Origin: Butyrivibrio sp.
GTDB taxonomy: Bacteria; Bacillota; Clostridia; Lachnospirales; Lachnospiraceae
Direction: 5' to 3'
Length of the DNA stretch: 64,000 nucleotides
Assembly: GCF_017635265.1 (NCBI RefSeq)
Contig: NZ_JAGBLU010000091.1
Location: forward strand, 62,001 to 126,000
Below the pieces are notes generated by a model. It saw only the letters and a program-made list of their open reading frames with translations, was not told the DNA's origin and did no database searches. Positions 18,080 through 27,450 of this stretch are shown here, piece after piece (position 1 is the stretch's first letter; each line of letters starts with the position of its first letter). A program made the translations under genes and the position numbers.

Positions 18080-19082
18080 TGTAAAAACAAATAGTGCCTA
18101 CGCAAAGCAGAGCTTTTGGGAGAGGAACAAACAGTCCGGAGGATATCTGCTTAGAAAAGTAATAGGAGAAAGAGCTGTAAGCATTATAAGATTCATTCTT
18201 CTTTTTGGAATGTGCTTCATGATCATTCAGCCGATCCTGAATAAAATATCTGTCAGCTTCATGACAGAGCAGGATCTTTATAATCCGGTTGTTATCTCGA
18301 TCCCTGAGCACTTTACAACAGCTAACTACAGACTGGCAGCAGAGCTTATAAGTTTTAAAGAAGCGCTTTTTAATTCAACTCTTATATCACTTACGATCGC
18401 AGCGCTTCAGATTGCAATGTGCACATTGGTTGGATACGGGTTCGCAAGATTTGAATTTCCATTAAAGAAATTCTGGTTTGCATGTGTGATACTTGTTATC
18501 CTCATTCCGCCACAGACAATTGCCAGCTCACTCCATCTGCACTTCAGATTTTTTGATGTACTTGGTCTTTCACAGCTCATAACAGGTCAGACTATTAACC
18601 TGAGGGGGTCAAAACTCCCATATTATCTTATGAGCGCTGGATGCATGGGACTTAAGAATGGTCTTTATATCTACATGATAAGGCAGTATTTCAGAAATAT
18701 CCCTGGGGATCTGGAAGAAGCCGCTTATGTAGATGGCTGCGGAACATTTAAGACTTTTATCAGGATCATGCTTCCACAGGCAAAGCCAATTCTTACATCA
18801 TGTTTCCTCTTCGCCTTTGTTTGGCAGTGGACAGATGGATTTTATTCAAGAATGTTCCTTGGAAATACAAAGCTTATAAGTACAGGTCTTTCAAGAATTG
18901 TGGATAGTCTCGGAGCATATATTCAGAGAATAAACGGTGTAAAAACAACAATTTCAATAGCTTATTCAAACTGTATTCTCGCAACGGGAACACTTATGAT
19001 CATCGTTCCGCTCATTGTTCTGTATCTTTTTGCACAGAGAGCATTTGTTGAGAGTATCAGTAGTACAGGTATCAAGATGTAA
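18072..19082 (+). CDS. Second carbohydrate ABC transporter permease, MalG type
   Basis: 336 aa. The EAA loop reads EEAAYVDGCGTFKTFIRIMLPQAKP. A cytoplasmic N-terminal extension of about 45 residues precedes the first membrane helix. It overlaps the upstream permease by eight bases, a sign of coupled synthesis in equal amounts. The binding-protein gene follows after 70 bases containing a small hairpin. Confidence 0.92.
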   Translation: MTNVKTNSAYAKQSFWERNKQSGGYLLRKVIGERAVSIIRFILLFGMCFMIIQPILNKISVSFMTEQDLYNPVVISIPEHFTTANYRLAAELISFKEALFNSTLISLTIAALQIAMCTLVGYGFARFEFPLKKFWFACVILVILIPPQTIASSLHLHFRFFDVLGLSQLITGQTINLRGSKLPYYLMSAGCMGLKNGLYIYMIRQYFRNIPGDLEEAAYVDGCGTFKTFIRIMLPQAKPILTSCFLFAFVWQWTDGFYSRMFLGNTKLISTGLSRIVDSLGAYIQRINGVKTTISIAYSNCILATGTLMIIVPLIVLYLFAQRAFVESISSTGIKM

Positions 19083-19090
19083 GGTTCCAC

Positions 19091-19107
19091 CCGGACAATA
19101 AGTCTGG
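19091..19107 (+). promoter_or_regulatory. Small intercistronic hairpin before the binding-protein gene
   Basis: CCGGAC and GTCTGG flank a five-base loop (aataa), giving a six-pair stem with one G-U pair. It sits in the only sizeable gap of the second transporter set and has no T-run, so it is not a terminator. Such hairpins often protect the 5' end of the abundant binding-protein message; that role is inferred here. Confidence 0.3.
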
Positions 19108-19152
19108 ATAACAATAATATTACCTTAGGGGGTAAAGGAGGATTTTTAGAGT

Positions 19153-20643
19153 ATGAGAAAGTCTCTAACAAACAAAGCAACAGCCGTTATTACAATGGCA
19201 GCTATGCTTTTTAGCATGGCAGCTTGTGGCTCACAGGAAGCAGCACCTGCAACAACTGATTCTGCTCAGCCAGAAGCAAACACAGAAACAGCTACAGCAG
19301 AAGCTACTACAGAGGCAGCTGCCGAAGCTACAGAAGCACCATCTGATGAATATGATCCATATCAGGTAATCACAGATGCAAGCGGCAACCCAATTGACCT
19401 TGGCGGAATGGAAATCATCATCCGTGACTGGTGGTCATCAGAGGAACCTGCAGCTCCTGCAAATGATTATGAGGAAGCACTTCAGGAGTACAGAGATTGG
19501 ATTCAGGAGACATACAACTTCACTATCAAATCTCAGGCATTTGGTGACTGGGGTTCAACACCTACAGATTTCGTAGATTATGCTACAACAGGTGGCGACG
19601 AGAACTATCTCTTCACACTTCGTGATGACCCAGCTATCACATCAGCTATGGCTAATGGCCTTATGTATGACCTTGCAACACTTGACTGCCTTGATTTCAA
19701 TGACATTAAGTTCCAGAGAAACAAGCTCCATGAGCAGTATTCTAAAGGAAACAGCATCTATGCTATGTTCGCTGGATATTCAGAAGCACGTACAGGTGTA
19801 TATTTCAACAAGAGACTTCTTAAGGATGCCGGAATCGATCCTGAGTCACTTTACGATATGCAGGCTGACGGAACATGGACATGGGATAAGTTCGAAGAGC
19901 TTATGCAGAAGGTTCAGCAGGATAAGGACAACGATGGTACTGTAGATGTTTGGGGCCTTACACTTAACGAAGGTAACATGACAACAGCAGCTGTATTCTC
20001 AAATGGTGGATCATACATCGACAAGGATGCAAGCGGCAAGTATGTATATAACCTTGAGTCTCCTGAGACACTTGAAGCTCTTGAGTGGACAGTAAACATG
20101 TTTACAAACTATGACATGCCAGATCCAGAGGGCGCTGAGTGGGATTACTACAAGGAAGCATTCATTAATGGTATGGCAGCATTCATGGTCGATGATGAGT
20201 ACTGCGCAACACCTGGTAACTTCCTTGAGGATATGCAGGATGAAGTTGGATTCGTTATGTTCCCTAAGGGACCTAAGATGGACGACTACATCAACGTTTG
20301 GACAAACAACCCAATTGCTATTCCAGCATGCTATGATGCAGACAAGGCTTGGAAGCTCGCATTTGCATGGAACCTTTATACAAACGCTCCTTCAGCTGAG
20401 TACCTTGATTACAACGGATATCTTTCAACAGCCAGAAATGGTGTCTTTGATGAGAGAGCAGTTGATGAGACAGTTACTATGATGACAGAAAAGGGAACAA
20501 TTGCTTACCATGGAATGATTCCTAACCTCAGTCTTGGCTCAGACTTTGTATGGAACATTGGACCTGGCGTAGTTGTTTCAGAGCAGGTAGAAGCAATCCG
20601 TGACACATGGAAAGCTTATGTTGACGAGGCAAACGCTCAGTAA
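19153..20643 (+). CDS. ABC transporter solute-binding lipoprotein, family 1
   Basis: 496 aa. The signal peptide ends in SMAACGS, a lipobox. A Thr/Ala/Glu-rich tether of about 45 residues follows. The mature part is a family-1 extracellular solute-binding fold, with TGVYFNKRLLKDAGIDPESLYD and TWTWDKFEELMQK typical of sugar binders. Codon use is strongly biased to frequent codons, suggesting high expression. AGGAGG lies 11 bases before the ATG. It delivers an oligosaccharide, likely xylan-derived, to the two permeases upstream. Confidence 0.92.
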   Translation: MRKSLTNKATAVITMAAMLFSMAACGSQEAAPATTDSAQPEANTETATAEATTEAAAEATEAPSDEYDPYQVITDASGNPIDLGGMEIIIRDWWSSEEPAAPANDYEEALQEYRDWIQETYNFTIKSQAFGDWGSTPTDFVDYATTGGDENYLFTLRDDPAITSAMANGLMYDLATLDCLDFNDIKFQRNKLHEQYSKGNSIYAMFAGYSEARTGVYFNKRLLKDAGIDPESLYDMQADGTWTWDKFEELMQKVQQDKDNDGTVDVWGLTLNEGNMTTAAVFSNGGSYIDKDASGKYVYNLESPETLEALEWTVNMFTNYDMPDPEGAEWDYYKEAFINGMAAFMVDDEYCATPGNFLEDMQDEVGFVMFPKGPKMDDYINVWTNNPIAIPACYDADKAWKLAFAWNLYTNAPSAEYLDYNGYLSTARNGVFDERAVDETVTMMTEKGTIAYHGMIPNLSLGSDFVWNIGPGVVVSEQVEAIRDTWKAYVDEANAQ

Positions 20644-20648
20644 ATCTG

Positions 20649-20670
20649 TTGGGGGTCCTAAGGCCCCCAA
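20649..20670 (+). terminator. G/C hairpin just after the binding-protein gene
   Basis: TTGGGGG and CCCCCAA form a perfect seven-pair stem around an eight-base loop, six bases past the stop codon. No T-run follows, so it is either a weak attenuating terminator or a 3'-end stabiliser that keeps the binding-protein mRNA abundant relative to the esterase gene downstream. Confidence 0.4.
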
Positions 20671-20704
20671 AGATCCGACTAAGAAAAGACCTTACTTTTT
20701 CATA

Positions 20705-22369
20705 ATGCAGGGTAAAGAAATTTTTGGAGCGCCTCAGCCTGATGGCGGAGGCGTTCAATTTCTTTATATGGACTGTGGAAGGCTTATAGATGCAGCCAGA
20801 TTATCCGGAAATATACAAGATGAATATATGCTGGATTTATTAAAGACATCGCAGGGATTTAAGACAGTTGTTCACAGCATAGGCGTCAGCGTATCTGGGA
20901 GAGATTCAAAAGAACCTGTGAGATTTGTACTTGAAATGTATCCAAACCATCCGGGAGAAAAAGCAACACAGATTAAAAAAGATCTTTTTATGGATGGCAT
21001 GGAGACGGTTATAAATCTTGAAGATATTGACTTTGAACCTTCCGATAAAGAGGTTGGACAGATCAGATTCGAATTTGGAACATCAAAAGTCCAGGGAGAT
21101 GCTGATGTAAGATTCTACTTGAATCAGGGATTCATAGCACCGGTTCAGCCTATGGAGCAGATGGTGGATTTTAATTCTTCCGGATACAGAAAGATGATTT
21201 CAAAAAGTCTTATGCATGTGGGTAATACTGTCAGGCTGGAAAAGGTTTTAAGTAAGGCAGGGAGTGGGGAGAATGTTACACTTTCTTTTATTGGGGGATC
21301 TATTACACAGGGAGCCGGAGCTATACCATTAAATGAAAAATGTTATGCCAGAGTTTTTGCACAGAGTTTTGAAAAAAAGTATTGCAAAGGTGGCAAGGTA
21401 AACTTCATCAAAGCCGGGGTTGGAGGAACTCCTTCTGAGCTGGGGATGATAAGGTTTGAAAGAGATGTCCTCAGGGACTATGCAGAAAAGCCGGACCTCA
21501 TTGTTATTGAATTTGCGGTAAATGATGAAGGTGATGAGACCAAGGGAGTCTGCTATGAGTCTTTGGTAAGAAAGGCACTGTCTCTTCCATGGAAGCCGGC
21601 AGTAGTATTACTGTTTGCAGTATTTTCTTTTGACTGGAATCTTCAGGACAGATTGGGGCCTGTAGGAATAAGATATGATCTTCCTATGGTGAGTGTCCTG
21701 GATGCAGTAACAGAGCAGTTTAAACTTCTTCCGGAAGATGGAAGGGTTATATCCAAGAATCAGTTCTTTTATGATGTATACCACCCAAGTAATCTTGGCC
21801 ATCAGATAATGAGCGACTGCCTCATAAATCTGATCGACAGTGTCAATGAATCAAGGGATACTTCATATGAAGAAGATGATAAACTTCCATGCCCGGTAAT
21901 AGGTGGGGACTTTGAGAAAGTTGAACTGCTTGATAAGAAAGAGTTAGAGGCTCTTAAAAGGAAATACAAAATTTCAAAGCTTGAAGCAGGGTCTTTTGAG
22001 GATGTAGATAAGGATCTGCAGCTTGTGGAAATGGATGAAGAGATTGTCCCAAAGCCTGAGTTTCCGGGTAACTGGGCATATAATGGCAAGGACACCGATG
22101 TCAAACCATTTGTAATGAATATCAACTGCAGTAAATTACTACTTGTGTTCAAGGATTCAGGAAGTGCACTTTTTGGCACAGCGGAAGTTTTTGTGGATGA
22201 AAAAAAGGTAAAGGATGTCAATCCGTTAGAGGTTGGATGGACACATTGTAATGCTGTAATAATTCTCAATGAAGAGAAGAACAGACAACATAAAGTTGAA
22301 ATAAAAATGGCAAACGGCATGAACGATAAGAAGTTTACAATTCTGGGGTTCGGAGTTGTGAGAGAATAA
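20705..22369 (+). CDS. SGNH/GDSL-type carbohydrate esterase, two-domain
   Basis: About 554 aa, no signal peptide. The N-terminal ~170 residues are a beta-rich domain. The SGNH hydrolase fold follows: nucleophile in FIGGSITQG, the Gly of GVGGTPSE, Asn in EFAVNDEGD, and the Asp-His pair in YDVYHPSNLGH. The C-terminal ~100 residues are another beta domain. It probably removes acetyl groups from imported xylo-oligosaccharides. The start is uncertain: ATG 20705 lacks a good ribosome site, as does ATG 20768. A nine-pair hairpin (20727-20735 with 20748-20756) followed by a T-rich stretch lies between them and may affect expression. Confidence 0.8.
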   Translation: MQGKEIFGAPQPDGGGVQFLYMDCGRLIDAARLSGNIQDEYMLDLLKTSQGFKTVVHSIGVSVSGRDSKEPVRFVLEMYPNHPGEKATQIKKDLFMDGMETVINLEDIDFEPSDKEVGQIRFEFGTSKVQGDADVRFYLNQGFIAPVQPMEQMVDFNSSGYRKMISKSLMHVGNTVRLEKVLSKAGSGENVTLSFIGGSITQGAGAIPLNEKCYARVFAQSFEKKYCKGGKVNFIKAGVGGTPSELGMIRFERDVLRDYAEKPDLIVIEFAVNDEGDETKGVCYESLVRKALSLPWKPAVVLLFAVFSFDWNLQDRLGPVGIRYDLPMVSVLDAVTEQFKLLPEDGRVISKNQFFYDVYHPSNLGHQIMSDCLINLIDSVNESRDTSYEEDDKLPCPVIGGDFEKVELLDKKELEALKRKYKISKLEAGSFEDVDKDLQLVEMDEEIVPKPEFPGNWAYNGKDTDVKPFVMNINCSKLLLVFKDSGSALFGTAEVFVDEKKVKDVNPLEVGWTHCNAVIILNEEKNRQHKVEIKMANGMNDKKFTILGFGVVRE

Positions 22370-22373
22370 AAAA

Positions 22374-22420
22374 CGGGGTTGTGAAAAATGAGTAATCATT
22401 TTCACAGCCCCGGCTTTTTT
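22374..22420 (+). terminator. Strong rho-independent terminator of the xylan/transport operon
   Basis: A long stem (CGGGGTTGTGAAAA pairing with TTTTCACAGCCCCG, extended inward by TGA/TCA) begins five bases after the esterase stop and is followed by TTTTTT at 22415-22420. It marks the boundary between the polysaccharide region and the injection-system region. Confidence 0.93.
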
Positions 22421-22578
22421 GTGTACACCCGGCATCGTGCGCTTTTTTTTAGGCTGTATTTATTTCAATTTTCATCATAAAAAATTTATGTTTTATTAAT
22501 ATTTGGTAATTGGCAGATGCGGACGCGAATATGATAAAATATGTACGATTAACAATATAGTCATCGAAGGGAGTTTAC
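22421..22578 (+). promoter_or_regulatory. Promoter region of the effector/ATPase block
   Basis: 158 AT-rich bases between the terminator and the GNAT gene. A possible promoter is TTGGCA (22510-22515) with GATAAA (22533-22538) 17 bases later, about 40 bases before the ATG at 22579. A T8 run at 22443-22450 has no proper stem before it. Since the following genes are tightly spaced to 41179, this is the likely main promoter of CIS block 1. Confidence 0.35.
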
Positions 22579-23415
22579 ATGAGTGACTATAAGATTTATC
22601 CGGTTTTGGCAGATCAGGTAAACAAAGTTGATTCGCTTCTTTTACCTGAAATAGTAGAGGCTTTAAAGAGAAAGCTGCCAATAACAGCTTTTGTTGCTGT
22701 GGATAAGAATACAGCAGTGGGTGCTATTGCAGGCTTTATTGATGGGGATACTTTTGAAATCAGATCACTCTATGTTATTCCGAATCACAGAAAAAAAGGA
22801 GTAGGAACAGCTCTTATAGACAAGCTTGAGGAAGTTTTAGAGAACATAGGTGTTTCAATTGGCATCAGTTATACTCTCCAAAATGACGACAATGAAACGC
22901 TATGTCCTTTTTTTATTCGGAGGGGGTTTATAAAGGATAAAGTTTCATATCCGATGTATTTTATCGGTGAGCTTAAAAATGTTCAAATTGATGAAAAATA
23001 TAACTATGATAAGGGCAATAATATACTTTCTTTTAATAGTGTAAGGAGTAGCCTTTTGAGAGCGGCCTCCAATGAGGCTTTTGAAGAGGGGAAACCGGTT
23101 CCTAATGGGGGACTTATTTCCTTAAATGTTGAAAAAGACATAAGTTTCTGCGTGGTAGATGACGGAAGGATTGAAGCCTATATCACACTGGAAAAAGTAT
23201 CAGACAATATGCTGGAGGTAACAGCGCTCTGGTCAGGATTAAAAGAACCGATGATACTTATGCGCATGTTATCAAAGCTCTTAAAAACTCTAAAGGATAA
23301 ATATAATCCGGATACAAAGATTGCAATGCTGGCCCTTAATCAAAAATCAGGGAAAATAATAGATATTCTTTTTACTAATGTTCGCCTCTGCTCTCACAGA
23401 TTTGTAAAAGTATAG
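22579..23415 (+). CDS. GNAT-family N-acetyltransferase
   Basis: 278 aa. Residues 1-130 are a GNAT domain; HRKKGVGTAL is the acetyl-CoA pyrophosphate loop and LYVIPNHR the preceding strand. The second half (about 140-278) keeps alternating helices and strands that could be a degenerate second GNAT domain but lacks the CoA loop. GGGAG lies at good spacing before the ATG. It ends 12 bases before the 1320-aa gene, so it seems to head CIS block 1. It could acetylate cargo or a cell target, or be an unrelated passenger. Confidence 0.8.
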   Translation: MSDYKIYPVLADQVNKVDSLLLPEIVEALKRKLPITAFVAVDKNTAVGAIAGFIDGDTFEIRSLYVIPNHRKKGVGTALIDKLEEVLENIGVSIGISYTLQNDDNETLCPFFIRRGFIKDKVSYPMYFIGELKNVQIDEKYNYDKGNNILSFNSVRSSLLRAASNEAFEEGKPVPNGGLISLNVEKDISFCVVDDGRIEAYITLEKVSDNMLEVTALWSGLKEPMILMRMLSKLLKTLKDKYNPDTKIAMLALNQKSGKIIDILFTNVRLCSHRFVKV

Positions 23416-23426
23416 AAGAAGGATAA

Positions 23427-26400
23427 ATGCTTATGGGTAAAGATGTACAGGAAGTAAAACAAAAACAGGAAATAGAAATTCATGAAAATGAAGGAAATGA
23501 ATCAGTAATCGAAGAGCAGGAAGACGGGAAGAAAATAGATAATAAATCAGAGTATTCTGAGGATAAGAAGAACATTGACGATTACTACAAGAGAATACTG
23601 GATAACTCCAGACAAAAAGAACTTTCTAAAGCCATAAAATATGCTGATTATGCAGAAGAAAATGATTGGACTATCATTTCCGGCATAACCATGTCACCCT
23701 ATAAGCAAAAACTGGCTTCAAACAGAGATGCTTACAAAGCCAGAAGAGCTGAGAGCGATGCTATAGACCAGGCAAGGCAGATTTTTAATGATGCCGATTT
23801 GTGTACCATACGCGAAAGACGGGCAATGTATCAATATTTTAACGGAAATCCAGACGATAAGACGCCTTTTTCCGGAGGGGACAGTGAGGATAACGCCGAA
23901 CTGCTAAAATATGTGCAATCGATCGTCTATATGGATCTTAGTCCTGATATGTTCACGGATGATTATCTGTCGGACCATATCGTTGAGCTGTACGATTATG
24001 CAACTAAATTGGAATTGTTGGATCAATTTAAGAAAGATTATCCCGTGTTCTATAAAAGTCTTAGCGATGAGAAAAGAGCCAGTCTGGATGCCAGAGGGAA
24101 ATACTCATCTGAGATAAAGACAGTTCTGATCAAGCATATGAATCTTCACGGCATAGACACAGACGGATTCAAGGATAAAATGGTAATTTTAAGATTTGAT
24201 AGTGATGATAAAAAAACAAGGGCTACAGAGCGTGAAGTTCTGAAAAACGAATATGAGACGGAACTCAATGAGCTTTTAGATAAGCTTGTAGAGGATCAGA
24301 TTGATCTGGCCGAGGCTTATGACGATCGTTATTCTGCCAAAAATGCAGAAGAAGATTTAGAGGAAAGCTATAAGAATTATCAGGATGTCAAAAATATTTT
24401 TGGTGATGAGATTGGTATTGCCATTCAGGAAATGAAGAAGGCATGGGCTGTAAGAGATGAGCTTTTAAAAAAACAGAAAGAGAGTTTAGAGAGATTTAAA
24501 AACGCAAAAGATGATACAGAAAAAAGCCGGGCGAGAGCTCAGGTTACAAGGTTTAACATTAGGATAAGGCTTGCATCGGAACATGCGGATGGATACAGGG
24601 ATTTCCTTAAGTTCGTTACCGGACAGACAAAGGAGGTGTCTGATGAAACTGCTGCGTTTTTACAGGATGAAAACAGGCAGGAGCTAATGGATGTAATTCT
24701 GTTTAAGAAAATGGGTGACTGTCTGGAGTATTCTCTTGAGGGAATTAAAAAGACTGATGCAGAATCTTCCGGCATGTCCGGAAAGGATTTTATATCAAAA
24801 TATACAGAATACAAAGTCTATAAAGAAGAAGGCAGAAAATTTAAAGCTTTAAAGGAAACCAAGAAAGAGACAGTAGATGATATAAATCCGGTTATTAAGC
24901 AGATAATTAATATGGAACCGGATGACCTTGGCAGGATGAGGCTAGCTGAGAATCAGAATTTTGAAAGTGATAAGTACTGGGAAAACCGCGCATTTATCAT
25001 GGTCGTCAAGGATATTAAAAATCTGATGAAAAAGATTTCCGAGCAGGGCATTGAACTTACAGATGATAAGAAGGCTCATATAACTGATATGAGTAAACTG
25101 GCAAATGAAATATATGGTGAGTATTTTGCATTTGAAGCAAAACTAATGAATCCACACTCTGTGCTTACTATGAGAGCGGAAATAAAAGCAGATACATTAA
25201 AGAAAGCGCAGGCCGATGTATTTAATGCACTTGATAACAAAAAGGAGCTTAAGGATAAGGAGCTTGGTGAGAAACTAAAAAAATATACTGAAAGAAAAAG
25301 CGGCAATTTGACAAGTGTGAAAGATAATACCTCTGTATATGATACTGTTTCCGGGCTTGTAAAAGAAAGACTGGATATGGAGACTGTAATACAAAGCGGT
25401 TTGGAAGAGGTAAACCGGGAAAAGTTTTATGAAGCCAGGAAAAAAGAGGCTATAAAGAAAATTAAGGATAAAGAAAAAGTAAAAGAGCTTGCAAGTAGGT
25501 TTGTTGATGATATTTTTGACGGAGTAGTTAAAGGGAAGACGGATAAAGAAAAAGATAAAGAAAAGAAAGATAAAGAAAATAAAGCAGATTTTTTTGCTGT
25601 GCCTGACAAGCAGCGTATTAAATCCGATTCTGTCAAAAAGCGTATGGGACAAGACGTCCATGACATTTCCGAATGGATCGGTTTTGTCGCCAATCAGCTT
25701 AAATCATTGAACAGTGATAATCGTGTTACATGGGATGAGATTGTAAAGGAACTTAAGTTCCATATTATTGAGCGAGAGGTCACGGTGTCATCATATGAGG
25801 ATGGTAAACCTGTAATAGTTAAGATTACTGTTACGAAAGACAATCTGGACCTGTTTTTAATTAACGCTAAGGACAACTTCATTCAAAACAATGACTATAT
25901 TACTGACATTTCGCAGTATACCGATGAAGAAAAGAAAACATTCAGACAGGAGTATGAAGAAAAAAGCTTTGATAAGAACTCACTTGCAGATAGGTTTGAA
26001 AAGGAACTTTTTGACGAACAGGGAAAACTTCAAGAAAAAGAGCCAAATACAATACCTAAGAAAGATCTGCTTCACGTCAGGTGGGTATTAAATAATATTC
26101 CTGAAAAACTGGATACTCCCGAGGATGTCAAAGATTTTAGGGCTCTCTGGGAGAAAAAACTGGGTTTTGACATGCTGGAAGGCAGAAGAGTTGCAAAGGT
26201 CACATACCTAAAGATAAAGGGACTGATCGATACATTAGAGTCTAATGTTAGCAAAGCTGTCAGAGAAGCTGAGCACGATAAAATAATGGCTCAGCTTCAG
26301 AAGGTCGATCTTAAAAAGAAGCAGGATTATATGATCACGGATATTGAGAAAACCATGCCAAATGTAAGGCAGTGGTACCCTAATAGTTGTTGGGCAACAT

Positions 26401-27389
26401 CAGGGGCCCTTATAAGCGACTGGTATAACAGGAATGTACTTGGAAATCATGATGCTGATTCTATAGATCAGTTGACGTTTTTAAACCCTGAAAATGTTGT
26501 GCTTAATCCATACTCAGAACGGGATATACAACTTGATAAGAATGAGCAGGCAGGAGCGGATAGCATGAAAACTGAAGAGAGAATCATCCGCAGCTATGTA
26601 CGTCCTGAGGGAAAATTTGGCAATCTTATGTCGCTTTCAGATGTAATGTTAAGTAATCTTAGCAACACTGCTGTAAGACAACTGAGGTTTGATATACCGG
26701 TTGGAGATTCAAATTATGATTTTGCGAAAATGACTAAAGATGAAAAGCTAAAGATTGTTAAGCTTTTCTTTGAACGTGTAGAAAACATTTTAAAGACCAG
26801 TAAAACCCCCATTTCTCTCCTTATTCCGGGGCATTACCGCACGATAATGGGCTTTAAAAATGGTGTTATGCAGTGTAGGGATTCTTCACTTGATGATGGA
26901 AATAAAGTTAAGGAACTGACTGTAGAAGAATTCTTGAATATTTGGGAGGGATCAAGTGAGAGAGAAGATGGAAAATCCTATTCACTTGAGTTGGTATATC
27001 TTCAGAACCTGAATGATGAGAATATGGAGGAGCTTAAGAAGGAATACAATTTCAGATATGAAGGCCAAAAACTGCAATATAACGAAGAGGATGAAGAAAA
27101 TCAGGCTGCATCAACCAGGAATGTTGTTCATAATCTGGGAATGTTATATGAGAAAACTGCAAATAATGACCCGGATAATATTTTGGATAAATTTACTTAT
27201 GAGGCGATCTATGTTCCCAAGAATTTAGATCATGAAGAGAATAAGAAAGAGGTTCAGGAAAAGATTGCAAATAAGCGTAAAGAATTAAAGCTTGGAAAGC
27301 CTTCTCAGGAAGAAACCGATATTAAGATTAGTCTAAAACAACTTTACGACGATGAAGTATTAAAAAGAAGAAAGCCGGTAAAAAAATAA
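23427..27389 (+). CDS. Giant helical protein with papain-like cysteine protease domain; candidate CIS cargo
   Basis: 1320 aa, no signal peptide or membrane helix, mostly charged helix and coiled coil. A Lys/Asp/Glu repeat tract lies near residues 705-722. Residues about 975-1165 carry a papain-like protease pattern: Gln982 six residues before Cys988 (QWYPNSCWA), His1136 (PGHYRTIMGF) and Asp1152 (CRDSS). The 16-residue His-Asp spacing resembles AvrRpt2/C70 and C39-like proteases, and the Gln would form the oxyanion hole. It is followed by two other giant proteins, a chaperone-like protein and the CIS ATPase, so it is a candidate delivered protease or a cargo-processing enzyme. A second ATG at 23433 also fits the AGAAGGA site. 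Confidence 0.72.
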   Translation: MLMGKDVQEVKQKQEIEIHENEGNESVIEEQEDGKKIDNKSEYSEDKKNIDDYYKRILDNSRQKELSKAIKYADYAEENDWTIISGITMSPYKQKLASNRDAYKARRAESDAIDQARQIFNDADLCTIRERRAMYQYFNGNPDDKTPFSGGDSEDNAELLKYVQSIVYMDLSPDMFTDDYLSDHIVELYDYATKLELLDQFKKDYPVFYKSLSDEKRASLDARGKYSSEIKTVLIKHMNLHGIDTDGFKDKMVILRFDSDDKKTRATEREVLKNEYETELNELLDKLVEDQIDLAEAYDDRYSAKNAEEDLEESYKNYQDVKNIFGDEIGIAIQEMKKAWAVRDELLKKQKESLERFKNAKDDTEKSRARAQVTRFNIRIRLASEHADGYRDFLKFVTGQTKEVSDETAAFLQDENRQELMDVILFKKMGDCLEYSLEGIKKTDAESSGMSGKDFISKYTEYKVYKEEGRKFKALKETKKETVDDINPVIKQIINMEPDDLGRMRLAENQNFESDKYWENRAFIMVVKDIKNLMKKISEQGIELTDDKKAHITDMSKLANEIYGEYFAFEAKLMNPHSVLTMRAEIKADTLKKAQADVFNALDNKKELKDKELGEKLKKYTERKSGNLTSVKDNTSVYDTVSGLVKERLDMETVIQSGLEEVNREKFYEARKKEAIKKIKDKEKVKELASRFVDDIFDGVVKGKTDKEKDKEKKDKENKADFFAVPDKQRIKSDSVKKRMGQDVHDISEWIGFVANQLKSLNSDNRVTWDEIVKELKFHIIEREVTVSSYEDGKPVIVKITVTKDNLDLFLINAKDNFIQNNDYITDISQYTDEEKKTFRQEYEEKSFDKNSLADRFEKELFDEQGKLQEKEPNTIPKKDLLHVRWVLNNIPEKLDTPEDVKDFRALWEKKLGFDMLEGRRVAKVTYLKIKGLIDTLESNVSKAVREAEHDKIMAQLQKVDLKKKQDYMITDIEKTMPNVRQWYPNSCWATSGALISDWYNRNVLGNHDADSIDQLTFLNPENVVLNPYSERDIQLDKNEQAGADSMKTEERIIRSYVRPEGKFGNLMSLSDVMLSNLSNTAVRQLRFDIPVGDSNYDFAKMTKDEKLKIVKLFFERVENILKTSKTPISLLIPGHYRTIMGFKNGVMQCRDSSLDDGNKVKELTVEEFLNIWEGSSEREDGKSYSLELVYLQNLNDENMEELKKEYNFRYEGQKLQYNEEDEENQAASTRNVVHNLGMLYEKTANNDPDNILDKFTYEAIYVPKNLDHEENKKEVQEKIANKRKELKLGKPSQEETDIKISLKQLYDDEVLKRRKPVKK

Positions 27390-27450
27390 TTGTATCGATA
27401 CAACGGGAAAAAGCTGTTAATGATTGAAACCATCAGCAGGAGGTAGATAT

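Noticed and set aside
21802..22320. 172-codon minus-strand frame opposite the esterase
   Set aside because: Ser/Leu-rich shadow of the SGNH esterase coding strand with no supporting signal.
22430..22450. T8 run after GCATCGTGCGC as a second terminator
   Set aside because: The possible stem is only three base pairs, and a strong terminator lies directly upstream.
25540..25590. Short A/G-rich Lys-Asp-Glu repeat tract that might mark a frameshift or slippage
   Set aside because: The reading frame continues without break, and such a charged linker is ordinary in a coiled-coil protein.
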